This document shows, in pieces, positions 1-12,226 of a stretch of DNA of 64,000 nt. Location of the stretch: the NCBI GenBank assembly GCA_964017065.1, contig OZ024785.1:6646167-6710166 (forward strand). Reading direction: 5' to 3'. This DNA is from Haliclona indistincta (lineage: Eukaryota; Porifera; Demospongiae; Haplosclerida; Chalinidae). Under the pieces are notes generated by a model. It was not told where the DNA came from. It did not search any database and saw only the letters and a program-made list of their open reading frames with translations. Numbering within the stretch: the first letter of the stretch is position 1; each line of letters begins with the position of its first letter. The position numbers were made by a program, and so were the translations under genes.

Positions 1-1417
1 ACTCCATTCCATCATTCTGTTTGAACTCCGTTACTAGGTTACGCCTACTCGCGCACGCCCGTGTATGTAATTATTCTAATACAAGCGCAGCACCTTAGTA
101 CAAATTGCTTGGAACGCGAGTGCTGCGAGCCGGCTGCTACTAGCAGTGTTCACAGCAGACAACGAGGAAATCTTCACTGTTACACTGGATTTGTCTGCTC
201 AGGGTTGTAAGAATGTTAGCTAATGTTGCATGGTACGTGTTGCATGCATGCAGTCTTTACACTGTATTAGGCTATTAGCATAAGTGCCAACTAAGTCATT
301 AATAAAAAAAGAAAAGAAACAAGTAATAAAAACATTTTAACCAAAATGCAAGAGATTTAGGGTTGGTACATTTATCGAAAAAGTATGGAAACAAGATTTT
401 AAAATGAAAAGGATTGTAACAATAGCAGTGTAATGCTACCTCCCTAAATTAACTGCTTTCGATAGTTGTGGTTAATTATGCCTCGGTGGGCGGAGCCACG
501 GGGCATACAGTAGTCGGTTTGTGTATGTATGTATGTGTGTATCTGTCTGTCTGTCGGCAGGATTTCTCGTCGCTCGCTGAAAACTAAGCGCTGAAACGTG
601 CAACACAAGCTAAAGTCGATATTTGCTTGAAAATGAATTGTAAGGATTGTGGTTATAAGGCTCTGTTCGTGAGTTATAGCGTGATTGCTTACCTCGCGAT
701 CGCCGGCTGGCGATCTAGTTGCTGATGTAAAGACGAAATTGTCTATTGCTGGCTGCCTTACAGCTAGTGAGTTCGCCTTTACTTCAGAACAGCACGGCAG
801 ACTTGTATATGAAGCTGAGTTCTAGAGTTATGGCGTAGCTTCGCTTACCTCGCGATCGATGGCCATTGCTGGCGATCTGGAGTTCTCCGTAGACAAAACT
901 ATCCACAGCTGACTGCCTAAAAGCTGATAGGTTACATCGTATGTCTAAATAAATTGTTTAAGCAAGCTATCTCGCTCGTTGTACGTGCTGTGCCCTGAAC
1001 AATATAGACACGCCCAGTTGAATTAGTGGTCAGCACTGATTGGCTTCTGATTGCATAACTATTATACTGCATTGTGATTGCTGTACAGAAAGGTACAACT
1101 GCTGCAGTTTAACTTTACTGTGTATGTTTGTAACAGCAACTGCTAAATAATGAGCTCAAGATCATGTTCAACTAGCAACAGCAGACTTTCAGTACTGCTT
1201 GTGTATTTCAGTTCAGCGTATTTAGTCAGACAGGCATGTATGCATAACATTCCACCGAGGCATAAGCACCTTCGGTGCCTAGTTTAATAGGGAGGTAGCA
1301 TTACACTGCTATTGTTACAATCCTTTTCATTTTAAAATCTTGTTTCCATACTTTTTCGATAAATGTACCAACCCTAAATCTCTTGCATTTTGTTTAAAAT
1401 GTTTTTATTATTTCAAT
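1..1417 (-). repeat. Dispersed foldback repeat R1, copy 1, interrupted by a nested element
   Basis: Bases 1-300 are the reverse complement of sequence at about 32560-32890 and 63060-63390. Bases 300-474 and 1283-1417 are two inverted arms that would form a long palindrome if the material between them were removed; the uninterrupted palindrome is seen at 32289-32545 and 62778-63058. The arm carries the recognisable string agatttagggttggtacat. The copy runs off the left edge of the window. No coding capacity is seen. The family appears three times here and looks like a non-autonomous DNA element. Confidence 0.75.
475..1282. mobile_element. Repeat R2 nested in the R1 palindrome loop
   Basis: This insertion lies exactly in the loop of the R1 palindrome. 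It begins tatgcctcggtgggcgg and ends near caccttcggtgcctag. Related sequence recurs at 44682-45170 and at 50825-52420, including the segments with ctcgctgaaaactaa and ctcgcgatcgatgg. No reading frame of note is present, so it is a non-autonomous repeat of unknown class. Confidence 0.6.
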
Positions 1418-1850
1418 GGTTTCGCCTGCAGATCCATCCATGCACATAATATTAGTCTCCTCCGTTATATTATCTTCGGCTGTTGATGCGTATGCTAGCA
1501 TTGCCTACGTTTAGAATCGTTCCTGGTGAGCCTCACTGTCATGGATCCTAATGTATAAGTATTATTAACAGAGGCGTTCAGACCAAAAGAAGAACTGTTC
1601 ATTGATTCCTGTGTTGCTATAAACCACCAGCTGTAGTAGTGGTACATAAAGTTAACACCTTTGCTCCCCTGCACACAACTGCAACGCCAGTTCGTTTCAC
1701 ATACACAGTAAAGTTAAACTGCAGCTGTTGTACATTTACAGCAATCACAATGCAGTATAATAGTATGCAATCAGAAGCTGACCACTCACCAGTTTGGTGA
1801 TGGGCGTGGCTCACGCAGTAGACACACGTGGCATGGGACAAGCAAGACGT
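1418..1850 (-). pseudogene. B-type Ig receptor Ig-exon fragment
   Basis: On the minus strand this matches the Ig-like exon of the B and D receptor copies (about 16900-17430 and 33790-34106). It keeps the VVCRGAKVLTLCTTTT stretch that spans the first conserved Ig cysteine, and the part encoding GLNASVNN further on. The frame is broken, part of the middle is deleted compared with the copy at 34.0 kb, and the downstream exons are replaced by the R1 repeat. It is the left-hand remnant of another receptor unit. Confidence 0.7.
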
Positions 1851-1954
1851 ACAGCTAGCTAGAGCTTATCACCATAAGCGGCTGCAGGCCCGGGCATGCC
1901 CGGGCTATGCCCGGGCTGGCTTGGCTAGCTGAAATATTAATGTGCGAGCGCAAC

Positions 1955-2050
1955 GTATATAACGTGCATTTTTCAAGGATAAATAGGCTTGTAGTAACGA
2001 GACTTATCTTCGAACCTGTGAGACCAAGTAGATGAGCTCGTTTTTCGCTT
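1955..2050. repeat. Inverted repeat partner of 42095-42180
   Basis: This segment, which contains acgagacttatcttcgaa, occurs in reverse complement at 42095-42180. It abuts the assembly gap, so how far the repeat extends on this side is unknown. Confidence 0.55.
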
Positions 2051-2250
2051 NNNNNNNNNNNNNNNNNNNNNNNNNNNNNNNNNNNNNNNNNNNNNNNNNN
2101 NNNNNNNNNNNNNNNNNNNNNNNNNNNNNNNNNNNNNNNNNNNNNNNNNNNNNNNNNNNNNNNNNNNNNNNNNNNNNNNNNNNNNNNNNNNNNNNNNNNN
2201 NNNNNNNNNNNNNNNNNNNNNNNNNNNNNNNNNNNNNNNNNNNNNNNNNN
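2051..2250. other. Assembly gap of 200 N
   Basis: All 200 bases are N. The gap falls inside the HEAT0 gene. The upstream HEAT0 exons, which copies HEAT1 and HEAT2 possess, may lie in it if its true size is larger than shown, or may be deleted. Confidence 0.99.
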
Positions 2251-4173
2251 GGAAGGGAGTGAAGATGGTCGAGGAGAACATATCAGCTGTGGTTAGGAAA
2301 GCATCTCCTTTTATTTTCTGTCAGTTCCTGATCTAGTTTCACTTATCTCTCGTAGGTTCAGTTCTATGTTAAGCAGAGTGAAGCATCTAATCATGCAGTG
2401 CGTGAGGCAGCGTGTGCCTGTATTGCTGAGCTGGGTAGCAAGGTCAACAAGGAGTGCCTGCGACCATACATACCTCAACTAATGTCTACCTTGATCGATT
2501 GCTTCAATGACGACAGCTGGCCTGTCAGAGACTGTGAGAATAACACACTTCTTCATTTCACCATTTAATATCTTTTTATCTTTTTCTAGCTGCTTGTCTT
2601 GCGTGCGGTAACTTTATCACTTGTTTTCCTGACGAGTGCTCGCCATATCTGAATGACCTGTTCAGTCTCTTTCTCACTAATCTAGAGGACAGTATACCAT
2701 CCGTTAGACAAGGAGCAGCTGTAGCATTAGCCTCTGTTGTGAAGGCTTATGGTAAGATGAGTAGTGATAGCTTCTATGATAATTCCTCTTTTTCATAAGG
2801 AGGTGATATGAAGGATAAGGTGGTGGGTGTGGTTAGGGAGGGGCTACCACTGGTTGCTAAACAACCTGAAACATCAGAAGAGAGGTTTGGGAGTGTCTGG
2901 TGTGGTACCAATATTCTCATCTCTCTCTCTCTTTGTCTTGTGTAGTCCTCCACTCCATCATCCTGGTATAGACTCCTCTCCAGCTGTGTTTGGTGTGGTC
3001 AGGAGAACCAGTGAGAGTGATGTTGATGCTCACTCTAACCAACAGGTACATTACACAGTGTTGTGATGTGTGCTACGATCGTCTTCTTGTTAGATGTATT
3101 CATTTGGTTCACTGGCTCCTAAGATAAAGCGTGGTGGTGGATGTATGGACAGTCACTTCCACAAACCGGCTGAACCATGGGAGAAGAGCGAAGGGTGGGC
3201 ATTGATTCTCCCTCCCTCCCTCTCTCTCTCTCTCTCTCTCACGCATCACGCCTCGTCACATATTTATTTCCTCTTTCTCTACTCTAGTTGTGTCCATCTG
3301 TTAGCTGAGCTCAGCAAGGTGGCAGGATGTAACGAAGCTGTTAGTAGTCTGTTACCTGTATTAGCTGACACTACTAGATACAAGCAATACAGACATCACT
3401 ATAACCTGTTTGAAACAGTACTAAAACAGGTTATGATGTTAATCTCTGCATATCCAATCACTCATTATTGTCTCACACAGATACCAGTCCTATGCAAGTC
3501 ACTTGGTAAGAGAATATTCAAACGGCACATTGAGTTGTTCTTTGATCCATTGTTTTACTCTATTGTGAGCCCATCAAATAAATTATTTCTTGTGCATTAT
3601 CTCATTTCTCCACTATCCAGTCATCTGCTAGTCCTCAGTTGAGAGCAGCTGGTGTTGACTGCTTGTGTCAGCTAACACAGCAGTTGGGAAGGAATATAGT
3701 ACGAGGCAGAGTAGAGCAACACAACCCAACGTGAGTACACACTACACAGTCAGCCATTGCCAGCAAAGCTCGGATACAGACCATAATTCTGTTTATTTTG
3801 GCATCAAAATGAATGTGCCATTGAGTGCTCGTCTTTAGAGGCTGCTGTAGTGACAATAGTTTAGTTGATTCCAGATTTCAAAAGTTCCAGGTGTTGTCTA
3901 GTTGTGTTACAATACGCCATCCATTCAGAACAATTTGTTGTTAAAATGCGTATGTTTGGCTAAATGATGTACATTTTGACTGGAAAATCAAGTACCATAC
4001 CGACTTTGTTAATCTTAAACAGAATTCAATGTGACCATGTAGATCATGCAGTGTATTACTATTGCTGGCAATAGCAATCTCAGCATTATTGTTGTTGTTT
4101 GCTACCTTATTGTTTATTACCACTTTGCAGTTATCTACCGAAATTTGACCAGCATTGCCATTTCCCTCCTTGA
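2251..4173 (+). CDS. HEAT-repeat protein, unit 1 copy (HEAT0), 3' part
   Basis: Ten exons join in one open frame: 2251-2291, 2356-2533, 2590-2751, 2800-2884, 2946-3045, 3094-3194, 3288-3429, 3481-3564, 3621-3730 and 4131-4173, ending in TGA. All junctions have GT and AG ends and compatible phases. The roughly 350 visible residues are leucine- and alanine-rich helical repeats of HEAT/ARM type, for example AVREAACACIAELGSK, and SWPVRD and SVRQGAAVALASVV. A linker with GGGCMDSHFHKPAEPWEKSEG and a C-terminal FDQHC follow. I do not recognise the orthologue; such proteins are usually cytosolic scaffolds or transport receptors. The 5' part is lost to the gap. Two further copies (18-26 kb and 36.5-39.9 kb) are disrupted, so this is the best preserved 3' half. 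Confidence 0.75.
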
Positions 4174-4690
4174 CCCTAGAGCATCCTAGACTAATGACTA
4201 TATCTAATAATTCTGTATCTACATATAATTTATAATGTTCAGATTGTCACAGTATGGTTTAGTATACAATATTGTCACTAATATTTTGTGTTCAAAAAAT
4301 ATAATAATCATGACCCAAAAATTATATAGACTAATGTGACTGATAGTAATAATAGACAGTAGTAGACAGTACATTTTACATTACCTTATACTTCAGTGAA
4401 ATCTGAACCTTTGTTATAGTAGTGTGTTGCATGTCGTGTGACATGCAGGATTGTACATGTGACAACACTATTATGATCAGGGCTGGGAGCCAAGTACATT
4501 TTAAGATACTTGAGTACATTAGAAGTACTCAGAATTTATTGCAAGTACATGTATAAGTATGCCTTTGAACTATGGAGGAGTACTTTAGTCAAGTACAAGT
4601 ACTTTGTTTATGTACTTTGGTGCAAGTACAAGTACTTTGTTTATGTACAAAATTTTGAAGTGCATGCTTGCATTTGAAAGCATGTTATAA
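4174..4690. other. Intergenic, nothing recognised
   Basis: AT-rich sequence with repeated short gtacaagtactt motifs around 4490-4640. I see no exon or RNA gene. Confidence 0.5.
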
Positions 4691-5337
4691 AGTAAAGTAA
4701 AAAAGCTTTAATAAAAAAACTGAAAAGTGTAGGGATGACTCTTAAAAAAGGAAAGGAACAAGATGGGATGATGCTTGCAAAAGTAAAGGAACAAGATGGA
4801 ATAATGCTTGCAAATGTAAAAGTCCCAAGTATCCCTACATCAGCGGCTTGCTGCGACGACGAGCAACTGACAAATGCGGAATCCTCTTCCTATACCTTTA
4901 CAATCGTCAATTACTTCATCGGACTGCGTCCTCCAAACATAGCTACCTGCAGCATATTTACAACTGTCAACTACTTCATCGGACTGCGTCCTCCTAAACA
5001 CAGATACCTCTAGTTATTTACAACCATCAAGTACATCATCGGACTGCGTCCTCCAAACACAGATACCTCTATAGTTATTTACAACAGTCAATTACTTCAT
5101 CGGACTGCGTCCTCCTAAACACAGATACCTCTAGTTATTTACAACCGTCAATTAGTCCATCGGACTGCGTCCTCCTTCAAGCCGCTGATGTAGGGATACT
5201 TGGGACTTTTACATTTGCAAGCATTATTCCATCTTGTTCCTTTACTTTTGCAAGCATCATCCCATCTTGTTCCTTTCCTTTTTTAAGAGTCATCCCTACA
5301 CTTTTCAGTTTTTTTATTAAAGCTTTTTTACTTTACT
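4691..5337. mobile_element. Foldback element with internal minisatellite
   Basis: Arms 4691-4855 and about 5176-5337 are near-perfect inverted repeats with agtaaagtaa at the outer ends. Between them is a tandem array (about 4898-5175) of units near 62 bp, each containing catcggactgcgtcctcc. A related but shorter and degenerate copy sits at 11381-11649. The apparent 92-residue open frame across the left arm and array is a by-product of the repeat. Confidence 0.8.
4898..5175. repeat. Minisatellite, ~62-bp unit, about 4.5 copies
   Basis: The phrase catcggactgcgtcctcc recurs five times at spacings of about 60-65 bases, each followed by an aaca(c/t)a ... acctct ... tatttacaac segment. The array is confined to the loop of the surrounding foldback element. 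Confidence 0.85.
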
Positions 5338-7193
5338 TGTTCCTGTTACTTTTTTGATCACTATCAGTTTGAACTTATTCTATGTTACATGTTATTTCAT
5401 TTTGACAACTCTGTGAGCAGCAGTTACTAGTCTAGCATGCAGATGTGAACGTGCACGGGTCTTGAGAGTAAGGAGTGTGGTTTAAAATAATCGTTTAATA
5501 TTACCAATCATTCAATGAGAGGTTCAAATAGTTAAAGAGGTTGAGGACGCAGACAGCAAAATATCAAGTCCAGGTATACTTGTTAGTACTGTAATGGATG
5601 AAGAAGAGACTCAGTAATACTGACAACTCGATCATGATGCTGCAAAGCCTAAATAGTCGGACCACGCCTAGTAGAATCTTGTTGATGCCAATATCACACT
5701 CACAGTAGCTTCTAGTCCTTACGCTGCGTGGTGTAGGAACCTTTCTGTGCGTAGAATCTTGCTGGTAAGCCTACTAAGCTACTTGTTCCGACTTGTTCAC
5801 GTCTGGGCATGTCAGTTTTAACCCGCCATCTGAAGCTTTAACGAACAGATCAGTGTTATTTAGAGTATAGGACAGCTCTAGACAAATTTCATACCTCTGG
5901 CTTGCGCGCTGAAGCGTCCAGACCAGAGACAAAACGCAGTATCGATCGAGATAGCTAGCTGCAAAACTGATGTGGGCGGAGTCAATGATAAGTAGCGACA
6001 AGAGGGTTAATTATTTAATGGCGTCTTCAGTCCAAAACGGCCTAAAACCCATGTTTTTCAAGGATTACTCGCTTCTGGTAGAGTTTAATGCCTATCTAAG
6101 AATTAAGTGCACTATTCCAGATATATACACGTGCAATTATGAAAGTTTGGTAGTGATTCGTTCACTCAGGACAGCGGTAGGCTTACTGAAAGAAGAAAGA
6201 AAGAAGAAAGATGAACAATTCGCGTGGGCGGCGATTTCTGTTTACCACTTTAGAAACGTCTGCCCGCTTCGCCAAAGGTATTTCCATGCTTAGAACAATC
6301 GCCTGATCACTCCTAGATGTCTGGAATCTCGAGAAACGCTACAACAGCGAAGATCTGCAACGCCCTCCCTGAGAGTCGCCATCTTGATTTTCGTCGACAA
6401 GCAAGCAGTCCCGGCGACTTTCATAGACTTCCTACTAGCGCTCGCACTTCAGATTCCCTTAGAGATAGTGAAAATGCAGTAGAAATGTATAACAGTAGGG
6501 ATATGTGCGAAAACTCATTTTCACACATGAGTAGCCGCCATCTTAGTTCGAGGTCATCCCTACATATCATTGCCGATCGGCAATGATAATTTTTAAGTTT
6601 TAAGTACAAGTACCCAATGCCCACGCAAATCACAGCCGCGAATTGCCCCACATGCGTGGGCAATTCGCGGTTAAAGTCTATGGTCGTGATCTGGGAAGCA
6701 GTTGCAAAACGGAGTGCCAAATTTTGCAAAGAGCTTCAGTAAGTAGTTCTTTTAACCTGGCTAGTCCAGTTGTACGGTCCTTGGCAGAGTTCCAGAGACT
6801 ATAAACTTGGCTGAAAGTCGGTTTGTTCGTAAGAGGATGATAACCTATCGGTAAATGTGTGGCTCTGTAGTTACACTGTTACAGCGCGTCCGAAATTTGG
6901 CGCTCCGTTTTTCATTTTAGTACCCCTCTAGTATTGTCTGCTGTCGCTGTGTTGCGCTGTGCCTGACATTGGATATAGCGCCCAAAGGAAAGAACAGTGT
7001 TTGGCGTCTTCGTTGTTGGTCTTCATAGCGTTGTAACATGTTTGCTTTTTGCACAGTGAATAAAAACATTTTAGTTACACAGTGATAATGATCAAACACT
7101 AGATGAGCATGCAAGTAATGTAACCAAGTGCATTGATGTTATCCACAATGATTATATCTACATAAAAATTAATCTTCAAACTGTCATTTGGGC
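5338..7193. repeat. Intergenic with diverged R1-like repeat (about 6000-6590)
   Basis: The stretch from about 6020 has the same order of landmarks as the R1 body at 32890-33470: ttactcgcttctggtag, then gaaagaaagaagaaagatgaac, then tttaccactttaga, then a gccgccatctt tail. The match is clearly diverged. A short palindrome (attgccgatcggcaat) is at 6569-6584. I see no supported exon. Confidence 0.45.
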
Positions 7194-9048
7194 TCATTGC
7201 TCCGCTAGGCACAATGCCGTCGTCGTCTTAACTGCCGCCTGCTTATCACTGTTACTTGCTTGCTTCTGTGTTAAAAAATAGCACTTTAAAAAAAATATCG
7301 TAGTCTGATTGTAGTGTACCTTTTTCTTGCAACAACAAACTGCCAAAACTATTGATGCTATTATTATTGCTATTGGTTTCAGTATAAAAGTTGTAACAGC
7401 AAGTATACCAACGCCTATGCTCAATCCTATTATAGTTCTATCCTTATCACCATTTGTATCTAAAAGGGCATAGAGAGTAAAGTGTTTTGAAGATGTAGAA
7501 CACGTACATGAACAGGCGTATCGCAGGATGTCTGTAGAAAATTAATAACAATAGCATTAATAAGATTTTGATTTTTCAGCAAACCTGAAGATGATGATTT
7601 CATAACAGTTCTTCCAGCAGCATTGGTAACAGTCACATTCACACTGAGTGTTTCAGTTGATGGAACAGAGCAAATCATTGATCTAGTGTTGTTACTGGAT
7701 TGATGTGTTGATGATGTAGTACATGTTATAGTAGACATAGTGATGGGAGGAGTACATACACCTTCACTAGGTGGACTGGTTGTCTATAGAAAAAATATCT
7801 TATAATAAACATGAAAACTCTTGTCATCTCACCCATGAGATTTTGTAGCTGGTGTTACCATTACAAGAAGTGTTGAGAGCTTCTATGGTGACTTCAGGGG
7901 TAGTGCCTATGACATCATAGTATCTATAATGATTATTAAGAATTGCTAATTTTCTTACTGCTATCAATTGTCATTTCTTGACTAGTTGTGTTTTCTCCAA
8001 GATAATCAATGCAGTAGACAGTAGCATTGATTGGATTATTTCCAATTGGAACACTGATATTTAGTGAAGTAGTATTGCTGAAGGTTACGTTGTCATTGGT
8101 AGACAGTCTCACTGTATATTGTACACAGCACTCAGAAGCAGTAGAAGGAATGTTCCAGAATAATTGTACACTGCCTTGAGAGAACCTGCATGCCGAGTGT
8201 GCCCACAAGGGACTGGACGGACCTAAAATTTAATTTAATTAATTGATTTTTAAATTACAGTGTTAAGTAACTAGCTTACTTTTGGTAGTAATATCAATGC
8301 TTTCTAGTGCATTTCCATCTGAGCACGTGATACCAGTATTCTTCTTGATTTTCTCTGAGGCTGTTGAGGTGTAAACTACAGCACTGGTACATGTACCAGA
8401 TTGTCCAGGTAACATCACAATACTGTTGAGAGTCAGTGTAGTGTTCCCCAGTGTACCAGTGTCACCAGTAGTGTTCACACTATCAAACACAACCACTCCT
8501 CCGCTGTTATTCCATCGCAAGAATCCATTCGCAGTTACAGTGGTACATGCGGTAGAAAATGTTTTACCTCTACACACAGTTGCACCATTATTATCTTCAA
8601 GTTGAACAGCTTTAAGTACTAGAAAAGATTAGGCATAACAACTGCTCAGACTAAGCTTTAGCTTGGATCATTTTAGCATTGAGCCACGCCCGCCCAGGCA
8701 AGCTGCACATTGAATCTCAGTGAGTTGTGCCCAGCTTAGTGCGATACGTACCTGCAACACTGATCGAGGCAGTCCGAGTGCTTCGTGTCTCATCGCGCTT
8801 CTCTATCTAGTTATGTGTCAAAAACAGAAAGCTATTGTCGATACAGTGCTCTTCTCTGTTGCATGCTTGGGTGGGCACGGCTCACTGCTAATAAGTTCAG
8901 TCCAGCGCGATTACAGAATACAGACTCTCGTTGCGTCGCCGGTCAGGAGCACCATTATCTAGCACTGATAATACTTACCCGTTGGAACTGCTAAAACTGT
9001 TGTAACTGCTAGTACTATTAAAATGAACGTAGTAGTGACAGACTTCAT
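7194..9048 (-). CDS. A-type single-pass receptor, Ig-like + two FN3 (gene A)
   Basis: Seven exons on the minus strand join into 386 codons: 8979-9048, 8280-8618, 7959-8222, 7833-7906, 7585-7783, 7320-7459 and 7194-7265. Exon 1 encodes a signal peptide (MKSVTTTFILIVLAVTTVLA). Exon 2 is an Ig-like domain with C, W and C landmarks (STACTT, FLRW, GITCSDG). Exon 3 is an FN3 domain beginning near WAHSACRFSQGSVQLFW. Exons 4 and 5 form a second FN3. Exon 6 has the membrane segment followed by CCCKKK, and exon 7 a short tail ending CLAEQ. All domain introns are phase 1. It probably sits in the plasma membrane with its domains outside; the ligand is unknown. It is divergent from P1 and paralogous to genes C and E. 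Confidence 0.85.
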
Positions 9049-9859
9049 CTTGGCCAGTGCTGCAACAGCAGATCGAGGAGTCCGCAGGACATGAGTCATC
9101 TAATTACATCAATTTGAAATTGGAATTTTTAAAATCACGGTATAGCCATGAGCATAATAATAATATTAAGCATGGTAGGCTTAAAACTGGAGCAATCTGA
9201 AGTAGTGAAGTAAGAATGCAAAAATGCGTGTATGTACAATGCATGTAGACTACAAATGGCATTCCCAGCTGCTAGAATGGAGGTAAGTTTGAAAAGAACA
9301 GCTAGTATAATGTCATTGTGGGGCTGTCCGTGCATTAAGGACACTACTCTGGAATGAGATCACTAGCCATAATAATAAAAATTATGCATGGTAGCCTAAA
9401 ACTGGAGCAACCTAAACTACAGTGACAAGTTGGTTAGCAGTAACAACAATAGACTACACTCGATCCTCATAATAGATACATCATGCAAGCTACCGAAGAA
9501 TACACCATCTTGGTATTGATTGACCATCAATTGCACGCAATGAACATGTTTTTGCTGACTGTGAGACATAATTACAGTGGAATTGTACGAAAAATCATGA
9601 TAATACTAAATTATGCATGCCTAATGATGATTTTAGCCAGCTAGGACATGTATAACTACAGACTCAATATAGTGTTGTAAGTACTATTAAAAAATATTTT
9701 TAACTCAGTCAATCATTGTCTAGTACATGTACATAAACAAGGTGCGTACAGCTATATGACCGAATAATGCAATAGAGGTCATTAGGTCTGTAATTACTGA
9801 GTATTACCTGTTATAGATAAACTACACCTACCACTGGTTACAGGATATAATATATACAA
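9049..9859. other. Intergenic upstream of gene A, no gene seen
   Basis: AT-rich spacer with two related segments (around 9150-9200 and 9370-9410) sharing gcatggtag and aaactggagcaa. The 5' flank of gene A presumably lies here, but I could not pick a core promoter. Confidence 0.45.
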
Positions 9860-10240
9860 AGAAAATAAAAAGATTTCTAACGAAATCAAAAGGATGTAGG
9901 GATGAATGAAATCTGCTACTGGTCCACAATGTAAACCAACAAGGAACTAGTAACACGATTGACTTGCTAACAGACCATAGATCCCTACATCAGTGGCTGC
10001 TGTGGCAGACTATAGCTAATTCAGTTAGTTGCCGTTGACTGACACCGACGTGCATTGCACTTGAATTCAACTTGACAGTGACAAATTTTGATCTTATGTA
10101 CAGCCACTGATGTAGGGATCTATGGTCTGTTAGCAAGTCAATTGTGTTACTAGTTCCTTGTTGGTTTACATTGTGGACCAGTAGCAGATTTCATTCATCC
10201 CTACATCCTTTTGATTTCGTTAGAAATCTTTTTATTTTCT
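9860..10240. mobile_element. Foldback MITE-like element
   Basis: Arms 9860-10002 and 10102-10240 are near-perfect inverted repeats; each contains tgtagggatgaatgaaatct or its complement. The 100-bp loop is unique. No coding frame is present. Confidence 0.85.
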
Positions 10241-10803
10241 TGTTTGTGTTCTTTTCAGTTGAGTTTCAAATTTTTGGTGCAGTTCAAATTTACCTAGATC
10301 ATGTATTTCTTCAATTAGTTTGGTTTGCTGTTTTTGATAATTTCTTTATGTGACCTTTTTAACTTGTAAACTCAGTTAATTTAAATACTCATGCATTCTG
10401 CAAAGCATACGAGCCCCGCCCACTCTAGTTTACAAAATTCTGTACGGCTGTGATACTATCTGGCGAGTAGCAGAACGGTGATACTACACGAGCTTACTCT
10501 GTGAGTTGTTCTTCGAAGACTCCAGACGCCAATATGCGCTCTCCATACGGTCTACAATTCGTGTGGTTGGTCACGTGCGTATTGCGTAATCACAATATGG
10601 CGTCTAACACTAAGCTGACAACTGTTCGTGATCGTGAACTCGTCAAATTTATATCGAGGTTTCGCTAAAAACTAAGTTCAAAAGGCACCTGCCAGAAGAA
10701 TTTCACGACTGTTCGTGGGTGTTTTGGTTTCGGCACTGCTCGCGTAAATGCGCTAGGCGAGTTGAAGAAAGAAACCTGACCATAGATTATTTATGAACTG
10801 ACT
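10241..10803. other. Intergenic, no gene seen
   Basis: This spacer contains an unremarkable short open frame rich in Phe and Leu, with no domain or splice support. Confidence 0.4.
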
Positions 10804-11122
10804 AATGCACCTATCAATGCGATGCCCCACCCCCCCACCCCACCTCGGGCGATGTGGGGACAAGGTGGGGATTTGTCACAGCCAATCAGACCTTCCCCCA
10901 CATATGGGGCATTTTTTACTGAGCCAAACCCCCACTCTGCTCCGTATATCCCCCACTCTGACAGCCGACTTTTGCGAGGACTGTGACCGTTGTCCATTTC
11001 TATGCATGCGCTCACTTGACAAACGCCCCACCTATCCCCACCCCTGGGTACCAGCCCACGTAACAATAGCCCCACTATACGCCCGAGGTGGGGGTAGTGG
11101 GGCATCGCATTGATAGGTGCAT
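10804..11122. mobile_element. Small inverted-repeat element with G/C-rich arms
   Basis: The ends are an inverted repeat starting atgcacctatcaatgcgatg and closing with its complement at 11122. The interior is unusually C-rich on this strand (runs such as ccccacccccccacccc) and G-rich at the other end. The open frames on both strands are low-complexity by-products of the arms. Confidence 0.7.
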
Positions 11123-12226
11123 AAGATGACGAAACTCGATTTTCACCGTTTCCAGGTTCATCACTTTAGTGACCATTTCGAGCAATCTCCTTGCTACTGT
11201 ACTATGGGGCAACGCTAGAGAGCAGATCTAAGTGTCTTTGGACGTATATAATTCATCACTAGGCGAAATATCAGCGTTTGAACGCTAATACATGTACATT
11301 GTATGTAGCCGCCATTTTGTTTTCTTGCCATCCCTACATAGGGAGGCACTACCGTGGCTCCCTAACAAGCCAGTTAATAAAGTAAAGTAAAAAAAGTTTT
11401 AATAAAAATAACTAAAAGTTGTAGGGATGACTCTTGCAGAAGTAAAGGAACAAGATGGGATGATTCTTGCAAAAGTAAAGGAACAAGATGGAATCGCTTG
11501 TAAAAGTAGCAAATATCCCTACACTCAGCGGCTTAATTGCGGTCATGTCCTCCTCTTCGATTCAAGCCGCTGATTTATAGTGATACTTGGGACTTTTACT
11601 TTTACAAGCACTATTCTTTTCATCCCATCTTGTTCCTTTACTTTTGCAACGCGCGGCGCCGTGAATATTATAAGTCGTGACACTCTCGTGATCTCATGCC
11701 GTTTCTCTATCGTACATCTCTGTCTAGCCTCGTGACCAGATACGAGCCTGGTCACGAGGCTAATCTCTGTCTTAGTTGCCTAGGCTAGCTTAAATTCTCC
11801 TTCTTTTTAACTTCTCTTGCCGCAAATGAGCAGTGAGCGACAAGAGAAGTTAAGTGCACTTCTCTCGCCACTCAGCTCAGTCATTTGCAGCTTTTGTTCA
11901 GTGATATGCGTAAGCCCGGAACAAGATGGGATGTGAATATTATAATGGAGCGGGCAACGACAGGGGAGGGGGTACGCCCAGCCTTCCGCTTGAAGTCTTC
12001 AGAAAATTACTATACTTGCTACTTTTGACTCCAAAAATTGCTGTTACTAGTGTAGAAGACTGCAGTCAGAATACGGCTAGCTTCATAATTGCTGTAAGTT
12101 GCATGCACGGTGCTAGTCAGGCGTTGCCCTCCCCATCGCGTCTACGGATCCACGCCTAATGCGCGGTCGCGAGTAACCTCCCCTCTGTCATCACGAACTG
12201 TTCGATTCAATTGACACGCCCCTCAT
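11123..12226. repeat. Intergenic with a degenerate foldback copy (11381-11649)
   Basis: Bases 11381-11520 and about 11567-11649 repeat the arms of the element at 4691-5337, without the minisatellite and with the right arm cut short. Another short inverted segment lies near 11810-11880 (cttctcttgccgcaaatgag and a degraded complement). No exon is supported. Confidence 0.6.

Noticed and set aside
1973..2281. Open frames spanning the N gap
   Set aside because: Most of the codons are undetermined; the frames exist only because N gives no stop.
4898..5175. Regularly spaced repeats resembling a CRISPR array
   Set aside because: The units are tandem with no unique spacers, lie inside a foldback element, and the DNA is clearly eukaryotic.
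10791..11113. Overlapping 100-residue frames on both strands
   Set aside because: They arise from C-rich inverted arms of a transposon-like element and lack domains.
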